Source of the DNA: Aquanectria penicillioides
Lineage: Eukaryota > Ascomycota > Sordariomycetes > Hypocreales > Nectriaceae
Direction of reading: 5' to 3'
Length of the DNA: 64,000 nt
NCBI GenBank assembly: GCA_003415625.1
Contig: PYIU01000011.1
Location: forward strand, 137,001-201,000
Shown: piece after piece, positions 1 through 10,742 of the stretch
How the letters are laid out: each line of letters starts with the position of its first letter
Numbering within the stretch: position 1 is the stretch's first letter
The notes under the pieces: model-generated
Database searches by the model: none
Seen by the model: only the letters and a program-made list of their open reading frames with translations
What the model was told of the DNA's origin: nothing
Made by a program: the position numbers and the translations under genes

Positions 1-2007
1 CTCCACATCCTGGAACATGACTCTGAAGTGAGAACCTTGATCAGTCTCGGAGGAAATTAAATAAACAGAGCCATGAAGGAGGGTTGCAAATTTGGATGCA
101 AGAGTCAGACCCAATCCAGCGCCTGCTGAGTGCATGTCAGTTTTTTCATATGCTTCAAATATGCGTTTATGATGATCGGCGTGGATTCCACAGCCAGTGT
201 CTTCAACATCGACAATGAGCTCCTTGGAGTCTGCACATATCGATGCGGTTATCACCACAACGCCTTTTGGCGTATTTTGAATTGCGTTGATGATGAGTGG
301 GATCAAGCTGTCCTTGAGCAAACTAAGGTCTGTTCGAAAACGCTCAGAACCGGGAGGCAAGTCGCGTTTAAAGATGATAGATGGTGTGTAGCGTGTATCG
401 TCTGAGATGATTTTTCGTATTTCGTTTGATAGCTCCGCCTCTAGCTCGTCCATGGTATGCATTGCATAGCATCGATCCATCATAGCAATGTCGGCCCACC
501 TATTTAGCGTAATCATGCTGTTGACGATTGAGATTAGGTCTCGGCCTGCTGTTTTGATAGTGTTGAGGTAAATGAACGGTTCGCCAGATTTTAGCGCCGG
601 GGTTGCCTTTAACAGTGCCGACACTTGATCAGCACTTTCGTCCAAGTTCCTTTGCTTCAACTCCTCGACCAACAGTTCCACAGAACCAAGAATACCATGA
701 ATCGGGGTTCGTAGTTGGTGAGAAAACCCCCTAATAAACATTTCTTTTGCTCTCATCACTTCATTTAGAAGGTGTTTGTGCCACACCTGGGAAGCATGGT
801 TGCGCAAGTCTGCACAAACCAGAGATCGACATCATCGAAGACAAGGCGAAAGTCCTTGGAAGCCACCACAAGTAATGATGGCCCGGATATACTCTCGCAT
901 TGAGCCGTTATCACGCGTACTACCCTATTGTTTGGGAATTTTCGGTGATTTGAGTTGGCAATAAAGTCGTCAAAGTAGTCCATGTCCTCCCACAAGCCAT
1001 CTTCCAGGTCTGACACCAATATCGGGTCACGGCCTTCAATCTCGATATGTGTGGCTTTGAAAGATCGCATGCTGGTTATTGCGTCCGGATATGTGAGCCT
1101 CAGTATCTCGAGGACTGGCTCATCAGAGATCTCACCATCGATTTCCTCCTGCGCCTTGGTGATTAATTCGGTCATTCGATGCCGTTCTCGCTGGCGCCTT
1201 GCTCTTGCGCATTGAACAATATCGGAAGTGACCCAGTCAGCCAGGTAGGCGAGTGTTTGTTGTTGTTGTTTGGTCAAGGATTCTTGTTTAGTACTTGAAG
1301 CCACGCAGAGTGATCCGAGGCCAACACAATCGCCAGACTCATGTTGCAAGCGAAGTGGAGCACCAGCATAAGCCATGAGTCCGCCAAACTCGACGTATGG
1401 GGAATCTTTGAATCTCCAGTCCTCCATCATGTTGGGCAAAAGAAATACGCTCTATTACAAAGTCTTAGCAGAGTTTTTCACATGGGACTGGAGATACTAA
1501 ACGTACGCCAGGAGGCTGAGCGACTGTATGCGCGCAAATGGTTTCCCCGCGGGGAAGGATCGCTAGAGGTTGTCCGATTGTGGCTAAGCGGATATAGAAA
1601 TTGACATCCAGGATGCCAATAATTACATACTCCCATCCCGTAGATTCTTTTGCTAGGAATGTTTTCTCCTGCAGCCCGGAGATCAACTCGTTCTCCTCGA
1701 TGATATCGCGGGTGTAATACCAAAGCATAGACAGCCTCAGTCTTTCATTCTTTGTCAGGACCGGACGCAGATATCGGTCAGAGAGACACTTTGGTCTATC
1801 TGGGATCGGCGACGGCTTATATTCGTCGACCTTCGGGGGATAAAAGGGCTCTTTCGGCCATGACCTAATCGGCGTATCGGCGTTCTGTGGGTCATAGACA
1901 GGGCCAACGGTCTGTGGACGAGGCGGGATAAGTATCGGCTTCGATGATAAGATGGCAGCGTCCGCTTTTGGTGCAAATCGCATGCGTTTCCCGTTGCTGG
2001 CGGCCAT
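1..2007 (-). CDS. Sensor histidine kinase (probable hybrid kinase), 3' end outside window, apparent frameshift
   Basis: Fungal two-component sensor kinase, presumably a hybrid whose receiver domain lies beyond base 1. The start is ATG at 2005-2007 and an intron spans 1452-1506 (GTACGT..TAG, phase 0). The N-terminal ~390 residues hold a GAF-like sensor region. They are followed by the HisKA H-box FSHQLRTPIHGI (near 683-718, phosphoacceptor His), an N-box NAIQNTPKG, G1 DTGCGI, F-box IFEAYEK and G2 GAGLGL, so the kinase core looks complete. Near 786-791 the frame breaks: the upstream frame reads ..CATMLP and the downstream frame QVWHKHLLNE, which need one extra base to join. No intron fits there. 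This is either a real one-base deletion or an assembly error; the rest of the reading frame is clean. Input signal unknown. Confidence 0.8.
1452..1506 (-). other. Intron of the histidine kinase gene
   Basis: Fifty-five bases, donor GTACGT, acceptor TAG, CTAAG near the branch position. Removing it joins ..AQPPG to SVFLLPNMME in frame. Confidence 0.75.
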
Positions 2008-2847
2008 CACTATCTCTCAGCATAGAAACGACCTTTTTGCATCTTCAAAGGGATTGTTTCAATGTCATCATAGACTTGAGGGGAACTAGTCATTCCGAGG
2101 TTGTACCGAGATTGCTTTAGGCACGTGGCGTTTCCCGTGACTGGCTTAATTGAGACTGTTTGACAATTAATGTTATTAAGCGTGAAGATAACAAACCATT
2201 CAACTACTAAATTTTTAGCTTAAGTTTTCGGCCTAAGAATATCTTACCGTTTTTTAATGCTTTGTTAATTCCAATTCCTGGTCGCCGATGTTGTTTCTAG
2301 GTGCCTGTGGCGCCGTTGGGAATGATACACAGGGTGTGGCGTTTTGGGCAATACAGCCGCATGTTTCAAACAATGATTTATTAATTGTTACCTTTTCAAA
2401 CAACATGTGAGTCAAACTCACCTTTCTGCGTCATGATATTGCTCTACGGCACCAGGATATCAACTATCCCTAGTGTACTCTAGGAACGCCCGAGTGAAGA
2501 GGTCCCGTGCTCGCCATTCTAAGACAAAGGGTAAAGCTAATTGAATCCAATCGCAATTATGAATGCTGACTACTATCCATATACTCTAGTCTGAATGGAA
2601 CAGAGAATATTCGAACTGTTGGTCGTTCACTTGGTTGATCATTTTGCAATATCTTTTTCGGCACAATCGCTGGGCCTAACCGAATCCAGATAGTGGCTGG
2701 TATCCACCATCATAACTGGCTCCATCATTCTCAAGGAGTGAGTCAATACATGGCTCTCCAAAACGAAAGTAACAAAAAGTCCACGTCTTATGAAAATAAC
2801 TTCTCCCACCTCTACTGAAGAAGATATCCAGTCCTAAAGACCATTCG
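2008..2847. other. Intergenic, no gene seen
   Basis: No reading frame with recognisable content. It holds the upstream region of the kinase gene and the downstream region of the first oxidoreductase pseudogene. Confidence 0.6.
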
Positions 2848-3946
2848 CTAGATAAGATTCAATAGCCTCGCCCTCATCTGCAGTTTAGGGTTCAAAACTG
2901 AAGCATACAGCTCGGTGACCCGGTTCCACTTATCTTCTAATCTCGCTTTTGTTTCTTTAAATATTTTAGGCAAACCAGCCTCTTCATACCCTTTCGACAA
3001 AACAACCATTTCTGCTATTCCCTGTGCACATAAAAACCCCTAGGGCATACCATGACCTGTAAAGCCACCGATGATAAACATTCCAAGTCAGTCTAGGATC
3101 GCTCCAACACGCGGTGTTCAGTCCGCTGAGTAGCCCATGACTGTGACATCTTCTTAGCTTACTCATAGAGTCATTTTCTAAAGTTCCAAGAACCACATAC
3201 TTCCAGTCCAGTTATCATCCACATATGCGCCGCCGTCTTTCCACCCTCGAAAGTTTCTTTGCATGTAGCCATCGAAGTAGTGCTTGGCTTTATCAATGAG
3301 CCTGGTATCGTCGACATTTCCGTACCACTCATCCGTGTTTCCGATGTATGTCTTACGAACACCACCAACGATAATACTACCGTCGAGACGGGGGATAACA
3401 CAGTCGAAATCCCAATCCGAAAAGCGAAGCGTGTATGAATGATTCAACAAGGGTGATTTACCTGGTGTTGCAATCCGGCTCCAGATAGCCCTGTACGGGA
3501 TTATCCTGTCCTCATACTCAGGAAGCAATGCTGCTATATAGGCATTTGTGGTGACAATTACCTGCTTAACCCGGATAATTCCCCAGGAAGTTTCTATCCT
3601 CCAGTACCCATTGGAATCAGGTGATTGAGGAATCTTCTGAACTAGGGTATTTGTCTGTAAATTCACGCCCTAATCAACAACCCGCTGAAACATATGTAGA
3701 ATGAGCTTATATGGCCAGAGGTGCCCAGATGTGTGGGTAAAGCATCCTTTTGCTCCTTTGACACCTGAGAGCACCTTGAATTAGCAACAAAATGCTAAGC
3801 GGTTCCATTCATAACATTACACTTACGGCCTCTGCATTTTCCTCCGACGCGGAGAAAGTCTCTTTGATGTGATAATTGTCCAATTTTCCCAGCTCTGATC
3901 TCCAGAAGGAGTTCATTCCGTTTGGGGGAGGGTAAATTGAAGGCAT
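2848..3946 (-). pseudogene. FAD-dependent oxidoreductase (DAO family) pseudogene
   Basis: Relic of a DAO-fold amine or amino-acid oxidase like the fungal gamma-glutamylputrescine oxidoreductase relatives. The N-terminus MPSIYPPPNGMNSFWRSEL (from 3946) is typical. The next ~150 residues, which should contain the GxGxxG FAD-binding fold, are missing, as if deleted: the frame continues into a GHLWPYKL segment. The middle part (3178-3666) is open. An intron at 3141-3200 (GTATGT..CACAG) restores DNWTGIMGYSAD, and the C-terminal FIIGGFTGHGMP and a natural stop at 2848-2850 remain. At least four in-frame stops are visible: one near 3670 (probably from CAG), two between about 3088 and 3130, and a TAG near 3041. 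The gene cannot make a flavoenzyme. Confidence 0.85.
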
Positions 3947-4447
3947 AATTTGGTGTTGTATGGGTAATTGTGGGCGGATTGTTGTTGGCATTGGTTGAGA
4001 TTGAGGCATAGATGGTAGTATTTTTATCATCAAAATAAGATCTTTTGAGGAGCCTCTACACCCCTTGCCGACATAGAGTCGCCTGACCATGTTCGGATAC
4101 CACGCATCTCGACGCGAAACTGCTAGACATGATGAATCGCATCAATTTCAAATCCATAGAGATTCGAGGTCTCGCGCCTTTGGGAAATCGTCCGAGACAC
4201 ACAAGTCTTGCTTTCCTATCTTGGTTAGCGGCTATGGGTTAGTGGAAAGATGAAGAACCGACCCACCAGTTTCTTGTCGATTTGAGGATAGTGTCTGGGG
4301 TAGGAGGAATGACGCAACTCCATCTTGTTCTTAGGTGCTTCAATATTCAATAATATTCATCTTTGGTACTCAAATTCGTGAAAGCTGCCTGAAGGGCCCC
4401 GAAAGGCCCATAGTCTCATCTATCCGAGACTGTGGGGGGAGAGCTTA

Positions 4448-5520
4448 TGAGAAGACGGCAGCCTAGAAGATCAAACCAGCTTTGACAGCAGGCAATTGCA
4501 TTGTCATGAAACCAGCGGAACAAACGGCTTTATCTGTTCTCTATTTTTCAAGTTTGATCAGCAAGGCGGGATTCTCGCCGGGAGTTATCAACATTGTCAA
4601 CGAGTTTGGTTCCAAGGCTAGCACAGCACTGGCTGGTCATATCGACGTCGATAAAATTGCATTTACCAGCTCAACAGCCACCGGTCGTGAGATTATTAAA
4701 CTGGTAGCGAAAATGTTAAGGAGATATCTATCGAGTCAGGCGAAAATCTCCTCTTGTAGTGTTCCTAGATGCCGAGCTAGACCAAGCCGTCAAGTGGAGC
4801 CACTACGGCATTATGGCGAACCAAGGACAGATTTGCACTGCAACACGCCACATATTGGTCCATGAAACAATCTACGACGAATTCGTAAAACATCCTGTTG
4901 AACAGGTCAAGGCAGTGACAAAGGTCGGTTACTCATTGGAGAATGGTACTTTCCAAGGGCCTCAGGTTTCGAAGACACAGTGCGAGAGAGTGCTTTCGTA
5001 TATTGAGAAGGGTAAAAAAGAGGGAGCCACTGTTGCCTTTGGCAGAAAGACATTAAGTATGAACGGCAAGGGCTACTTTATCCAACCTACCGTCTTTACA
5101 AATGTGTCAGATGATATGAGGATCTACCGAGAGGAGATTTTTAGCCCTTTTGCAATCATCAGTTCATTTTCGACGCAAGAAGAGGCTATTCGGAGGGCCA
5201 ACGATTCAAATATAGCCTAGTTGTTGCCATATTTACGAACGATATCACCCGAGCGGATGTTGCAGCAAAGCAGATCGAAGCAGGAAGTAAGTCTTTTCCA
5301 GATTGATGTGCAATTTTCCGACCGCCCCGTTTCATTCAATCAATGCTCAAAGTTCATCTCTTGAAATGGTATTTGCTGACAGTGTAGCAGAGTGGTTTGG
5401 ATTAACAGCAGCGATAAGGGCTAAGATTTTGACCAACTAGAAGCCTCTCAAAAATTGGAAATTGACATGTATATCAATATGCCGTTCGGTGCGAAAGGTG
5501 TTAGTACCCCGCGACCTCCC
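4448..5520 (+). pseudogene. Aldehyde dehydrogenase pseudogene
   Basis: NAD(P)-dependent aldehyde dehydrogenase relic. The N-terminal cofactor region is absent. The visible part starts at KIKPALTAGNC just after an in-frame TAG at 4464-4466 where a Trp is expected. It continues through IVMKPAEQTALSVLYF and an ISIESGENLLL segment (the glutamate motif), then GQICTATRHILV around the catalytic Cys (near 4825-4860), ending in EEIFSPFA. Two frameshifts lie near 4715 and 4755 and another near 5215, where the frame moves to SLVVAIFTNDITRADVAAKQI. A donor GTAAGT at 5288 and a weak MPFGAKG remnant near 5480 mark the degraded 3' end. It lies 500 bp from the divergent oxidoreductase relic, an arrangement typical of amine-oxidation gene pairs. 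Confidence 0.85.
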
Positions 5521-5904
5521 CATCCGCATCCCTCTTTCTATACATCCCTATTATGCAACTCAGATAAGGCCCCTCACGTGTATATCATGTGATTCCTTTA
5601 CCTATTTTCCTTATTTATTTAACTCTTCCTTCAGCTGCTCGCCTTCCGTCAAGGAGAGCGGGGTGACGCATTCCCGATCATGATACCTGGGATTGAAGAT
5701 AGTCTGTACAAGTGTGACACTGGGGTAATGAAAATATAGATTATATAAGCTAGGTAGAGCTGAGGCTATCAATTATCGAGCTGTGTGCCCTAATAGGCGT
5801 GATAAAGGTTGTGTTGTGACCTGAGGTTTCATAAGAAGTACCTTGACCTAGGACCTAGTTTCCCCAGAATCGCTGCCATGCCCTGACGATAAGATTCTTG
5901 CGCT
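5521..5904. other. Intergenic, no gene seen
   Basis: Nothing recognisable between the two pseudogenes; pyrimidine-rich stretch near 5590-5660. Confidence 0.5.
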
Positions 5905-7456
5905 TTATGTTCTCCATTCTCCATCGTCTCCACTAGCACTTTCCCAATGGCGACATTCCTCATCAATAGACTGCTTGAGTCCATCCGCAAAGATGTCTAC
6001 ATGAGCAGCATCGACAAACTTCGTCTCCTTGGAGATCTTCCAGGAGCAAAATATGAAGATGAACCAACCGAGGCCGAAGTAGCTTGTAATGAGACCTTTT
6101 ACTGACCACGGCTTAAGAATATCAAAAGAAATGAAGAGGGTGATGAGAGAACCGAATACCAGACAAGTATAGGGGGTCCAGGAGCCGCATGGGGCACTGT
6201 AGGGAAAGATGATGCCCTCGGGAACGGGTCTGCAGGGCCGGTCTTCTCGCGGTTTCCAAACGATGACTTCTTGGGACTGATGGTATTTTGACCCTGGATG
6301 GCGTATCCTTGAGCTTTCAAAGCGCGACGCCATCCAATGAAGACCCAGGCCATGGCGGTAAAGTTGACAACGAGGGCGACTGTGGTGAGATCCGAGAAGA
6401 AAGAGAAGACTTCACTTGCCGAGTTGGACGGAACGAGGAATGAACGGCACGAGATCAGGGTGATGGCGGTAACGCAGACCCATGGAACTCCAGTCTTGGT
6501 GCACTTGAGGGATACCTTGGGTGCTTCTCCATCCTGAGCAAGAGAGTACAGCGTGCAGCTTGAGGAGTACAAGAATGCATTTCCACATGAACATCCAGAT
6601 AGAAGAATAAGGAAGTCGATGAAGCTGGGGAGGAATCCGATGATACCAAGATCCTTGAGTTCTAGCACCCATGGCAATGCAACCGCACCGACCTCACCTG
6701 ACTCAATCGCACCAAGAAGTCGAGGGTTGCGAGAGGAGCACAAAATTCCAATAGCGACGACACCGAAGACCCAGAAGAAAACAATGCAAGCGGCAATCAT
6801 TTTGGCGACCTCCAGGACGGTTTTTCTGGGGTTCCGAATCTCTCCAGCTAATGAGTAGAAGAATCTTGGTTGAGCCCATGATGAACTCAGTTTCGCCGTA
6901 CCACCTAAAGGAACGTAAATTAACCCACAAAACTCAACAAATACTTGATGTAGATATGGCCAACTTACTGAACTGCAACCATGTTAAAAAAAGTAGCAAA
7001 CAACCAAGGCCATAACGATCCAGACGGCCGGATGGACGGTTATGTTCTAATATTGCATGACCGTAGCAACGGCCGAGTATTCAGTGCAAACAAGCATAGC
7101 ACCGGCGTAAAAGCACGTCCAGCCCATAGCAAAAACCAATGCGGGATCGACGAAGCGAGCAGCCAGTTCTTAGATAGAAGCGCAAATGGGCAGCCAGGAA
7201 ACCATCTCCGAAACATTGAGGGAGGCGGGCCAGATGAAACCGAGTCCGTACATCAGGTACCCAATGATCAGAGGTAGAGGTCCAGCATTGGATAGGACTC
7301 GGCCAATACCAACACAAATACCAATACAAATACCGCTGGCAATGGCGATGAGCTGGACGTGACGAGGGGTGAGGCCTCGTTTCGTCTGCTGCACCGTCCT
7401 GCTGCAGTCATGGATTTGTTATCGTACACATCAACCCCATAACATAAACCCATCAA
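5905..7456 (-). pseudogene. APC-family amino-acid permease pseudogene
   Basis: Plasma-membrane amino-acid or GABA permease relic. In order from the N-terminus: KRGLTPRHVQLIAIASG (first transmembrane segment), IIGYLMYGLGFIWPASLN, then after a TAA a segment RFVDPALVFAMGW and CTEYSAVATVMQY followed by TAG where Trp is expected. Then come the hydrophobic blocks MIAACIVFFWVFGVVAIGIL and LTTVALVVNFTAMAWVFIGW (in 6099-6800) and the last membrane block (5905-6333) ending EWRT stop. Frameshifts separate the N-terminus (near 7395), the middle (near 6800-6900) and the tail (near 6240-6330). At least two in-frame stops plus several frameshifts make it non-functional. It probably supplied the substrate for the neighbouring oxidoreductase and dehydrogenase. 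Confidence 0.82.
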
Positions 7457-8110
7457 CGTACCGCATATGCAGACAGATTAGATCTATCCACTGATAATGA
7501 TAACGATAGGGACAGAGGGAAGAAAAACCACTATCTCACCATCTCGACTCAGCAATTGAGTCGAGAGAAGGTCATTGCGCCCGTTGTTTGCCAAAGTTTA
7601 CCCTTAGCAGCAATCGTAGAGTTCCCCTTGGATCCATCCGGGGAGAGCGATCCGAGCAATCAGAAGCCTCCGCTCAACAAGAAAATATTGGGCTTAGCGC
7701 AAGAACTCCTGAAAATGGCCCCCTGCTCGTATCGTATAGGGCTGCTGTGTAGAGCAAGGCCGCATATCCACAAGGCACATGATAGGGATCATTTCCACGA
7801 GATATTGTTGTCGAAACGGGATATTTCTTCGGACAGGCATGCGTATGGGGTACAATCAACCTCCCCGAGAACCGGGCCCGGACACATGTTGGAGCCGTAG
7901 CACCCGTATCTGGACAGTTCACGAACATCCTGCTCCAAGTAGATTAGCATTTCGCGGGGAGTCTATCGTCCACGGCTTGCCAGCAAGTTGACGCCGTAAA
8001 TAAATGGCCTGGCTTCAGATGTAACACTAATCTATAAAGAAACGGGATACGAGGCTGTAAAGATATGGTACTTGTCCATCGCGCAACTTGCTAACGTGTC
8101 ATTGTCAACC
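7457..8110. other. Intergenic, no gene seen
   Basis: Short frames on both strands here overlap each other and show no family features. It would have been the promoter region shared by the divergent permease and second oxidoreductase. Confidence 0.5.
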
Positions 8111-9172
8111 ATGGGAGAATCCAGCCAGCAGAAGACGGCGCGAGACCATATCCTAGCGATTGCTAAAAGTCTCGAGGCCCCCAAGGCCGACAAGGATGCG
8201 ACCTTGCCTGAGAGCTTCGTGTCCAAGCTTCGGGAGTGTCTTCTCACTGACCCGTTGCCGCCCAGACCCAATCCAACTTTCTCTCTCTAGCAACAGCCGC
8301 TCTACCCTACTATCTCAAACATCCAATCACCAAGTCTGCCTCGTTATAAAGACTTCGTGGTCATCGGGCCCGGCATCACCCGGTGCAGCGTGACAAAAGG
8401 CCTCCTCGAGAACCCAAATCTGAACGCATGCCGTGTAGTTGTGTTAGAAGCCCAGACCCTTGTGAGTGGCGCGACCAGCCGCAATGGCGGTCATCTCGTC
8501 ACGCCAGCAGGTCATCTTCATGGCTCCATGGTTCGGCGCTTTGGCGAGGAAACAGCAAAGCGGATGGCACACTTCAGCATTATGAATATTGATCGCATCT
8601 TGAACATGGTTAGAGATATGGACTCTGAGATCCAGGCGGATAGCGAAATACGAAATGTCCAGAAGGTGATGATTGCAATGGACGAATGGTCGTGAAAGAG
8701 CTCCAAGCAGTCGCTCGAGGCTTTCTGGAAGGCCATGTCGGAATACCAAGGCCTCCATCATGTGGATGAGAAGGAATCCATTCTGGAGGCATGACGCATC
8801 TGATCTTTCCAAGGTACGAGAGACCTAGAGCTAACACACATTTGCATAGAATTAGAATGTCAATGACGGCTTCGGAGCTACCGCACACAGGGCTGGAGGC
8901 ATTTGGCCATATAGGCTAGTTACCGGCATCTTTCAACGCCTCCTGGCTCAATTCCCTGATTGATATCGATCGAAACCCATACCCCTGTCACAAATGTCAG
9001 CCATCATGGAACAGAGACTTCTTCGAATGACGTCAAGTCCCAGTACCCATACGCAGTCGAGACGCCTTGAGGCAAAATATTCGCTAAGCAAGTTATCCAT
9101 TGCACCAATGGCTTTGCGTCACATCTCCGTCGACCACTGATTGGAAACAGATGAGTCGAAGTTGGTATATGT
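8111..9172 (+). pseudogene. Second FAD-dependent oxidoreductase (DAO family) pseudogene
   Basis: Start ATG at 8111. The nucleotide-binding motif reads VVIGPGITRCSV, a damaged form of the usual GxGxxG, followed by VVVLEAQTLVSGATSRNGG, typical of the DAO family. Later pieces GGIWPYRLVTGIFQRLLAQFPD (8885-8960) and YPYAVETP (near 9040) plus KQVIHCTNGFASHLRPL (near 9090) are also in family order. In-frame stops: TAG 8288-8290, TGA 8693-8695, TGA 8961-8963 caused by a one-base deletion, TGA 9068-9070 (consistent with CGA to TGA) and TGA near 9151. The 3' half is lost at a junction with the opposite-strand regulator relic. It differs in sequence from the oxidoreductase relic at 2848-3946, so the two were separate genes. 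Confidence 0.85.
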
Positions 9173-9753
9173 CGGTCCTGGTCTTCGGTCTCAATGGCGT
9201 CCCAACCTCCATCCAGATAGTCTAAATCATGGACCACCATCAAGGTCGACGCTGGCTTCCATGACTGCTTAGGCACAGGCTCTGCATCTAAATATGACCA
9301 CTGGGCTGCCGGCAGGGATGGATGCAACGCCATGTAAGTTGTATCCAGAGTATCTTGGGAGGAGAAATGGCCAACGGGGTCAGTAGGGTTAGTCAGGTCC
9401 AGGGCTGAGAATAGGTTGAAGCTGGAGGCATCTGGGAGAGACTCTGGAGCATCGTTAAAGTCCAATTGCTTAGCAGCGCCATCAATTGCTTCATCCTGGG
9501 CGTGATTCGACGGCTGCTTAAGTGATGAGTCTGGATTCACCCGGGCTGCCTCAGGGCTCATTGTCCCCCGGGTATGGGACGGCGTCGGCTTCTTTTGGTA
9601 CAGCTGATTCTTGGGTGACCATCTCAAGTTAAGCACGTATCCAGGGCAGTGGATCCCGGCCTCCTCGCAGCGGGCGCAGCTTGGCTTCTTCTAGTCTGAC
9701 TTGCACTGGAGGCAGCCATACCTCGGGTTGCCATGACGCACCCTGTACGGCAT
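9173..9753 (-). pseudogene. Zn2Cys6 transcription factor pseudogene
   Basis: Start ATG at 9751-9753. The N-terminus reads MPYRVRHGNPRYGCLQCKSD, then a TAG (9691-9693), then KKPSCARCEEAGIHCPGY. This is a fungal binuclear zinc cluster, but only five of six cysteines remain. The segment that would carry the third Cys (RKxKC) is gone, and the stop replaces an expected Gln. The frame then stays open through a low-complexity linker (9173-9636) and finally reads antisense to the oxidoreductase relic. It was probably the pathway regulator of the adjoining catabolic genes. The nearby frame at 9629-9919 is a shadow. Confidence 0.75.
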
Positions 9754-10337
9754 CACTCATGGGCGGGCGAAGCGGAGTGCAAAATAACAGGGGGACGGAA
9801 GTCGGGAGCAAGGAAACGTAAGGACGCAAGGCAACGGAAAGGGGTATTTTTATGGTGCGGATGACGTGCTGAAACCACCATACAAATTCATGGAGGTGGC
9901 TATTCAGCCTGCATAGCAAAGGCCGACCAAAGGTATAATTAGACGTGACAGATCAGGGTTCAGAGTTGGGGTTGGCCGGGGAGAGAAGAGTTGGACGAGA
10001 TAAGGAACTGAGAGTTTGCCCCAGTTCCGTACGGAGTACGCATTGTACATATCAGCATTTGTGGAGCACAACGCTAGGGCCGGCTAAGGAGTTGATTAGA
10101 GAAGAGTCATGTGTTTGATTAGTTTTGAGCTGTCGTGACAATCCTCTACTGAAAAGGCGCCAAGCGAGTCACGATATAGAGAAAGCTTCATCAATAAGAA
10201 AAACGGGGATATTCTATACCGAGCCATAGACATTGACTGAAGTGCTGAAGGATGTCAATTTATGTTAAAAAAAAACCCCTAATAAAATAAATCCCCTAAT
10301 AGATTCTAACCGAGATTACAGACACAGTTGTCCTGTG
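9754..10337. other. Intergenic, no gene seen
   Basis: No coding signal; short A-tract near 10266. Confidence 0.5.
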
Positions 10338-10742
10338 CTACTTGGACTTACAACCCGTCACCCGATAACTACCTATTCCCTCGCCAGCCTTGAGATAAAT
10401 CAGATGGTTTTTCCCGTCGCAGAATTCGTTCACATGTCTCTCACCACCCTCCAGTCGACGGCAGTTATGGTTGACGAACCCGGCACCAGTGTTTGCGCCG
10501 TAGATGTGAAGGCAGCATCTGACCACCTTGTCGTCGTTGGGAACCCAAAGGAGCCATCCAGGTGCTGGGTCCTTTGCAGGCCGGTTCGAGTATTCCCGGC
10601 GGAAGTCTTTACATTCCGGCAGATCCTTGTTGCCAGCATTGCGATACTTCAAGTTGCCCTTTGAATCTTTTGGTCCCCACTTCAATTGCCAAGAGAAGGC
10701 GAACGGCGCAGCAGCAAGGAGCAAAACACTTGAGCTTTTCAT
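10338..10742 (-). CDS. Small secreted cysteine-containing protein
   Basis: 134 residues from the ATG at 10740-10742, single exon. An upstream in-frame ATG exists but would put a hydrophilic stretch before the signal peptide, so the internal start is preferred. The signal peptide is MKSSSVLLLAAAPFAFS, cleaved before WQLKWGPKD. The mature part has six cysteines (PEC, RCC, NC, FC and GC contexts), enough for three disulfides, and is rich in Lys and Arg. I recognise no family. Length, export signal and Cys content are those of fungal small secreted or effector-like proteins. Function unknown. Confidence 0.75.
   Translation of the reverse strand: MKSSSVLLLAAAPFAFSWQLKWGPKDSKGNLKYRNAGNKDLPECKDFRREYSNRPAKDPAPGWLLWVPNDDKVVRCCLHIYGANTGAGFVNHNCRRLEGGERHVNEFCDGKNHLIYLKAGEGIGSYRVTGCKSK

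Noticed and set aside
9629..9919. 96-codon minus-strand frame upstream of the zinc-cluster relic
   Set aside because: It is read in a different frame from the cysteine motif, which explains the same DNA better.
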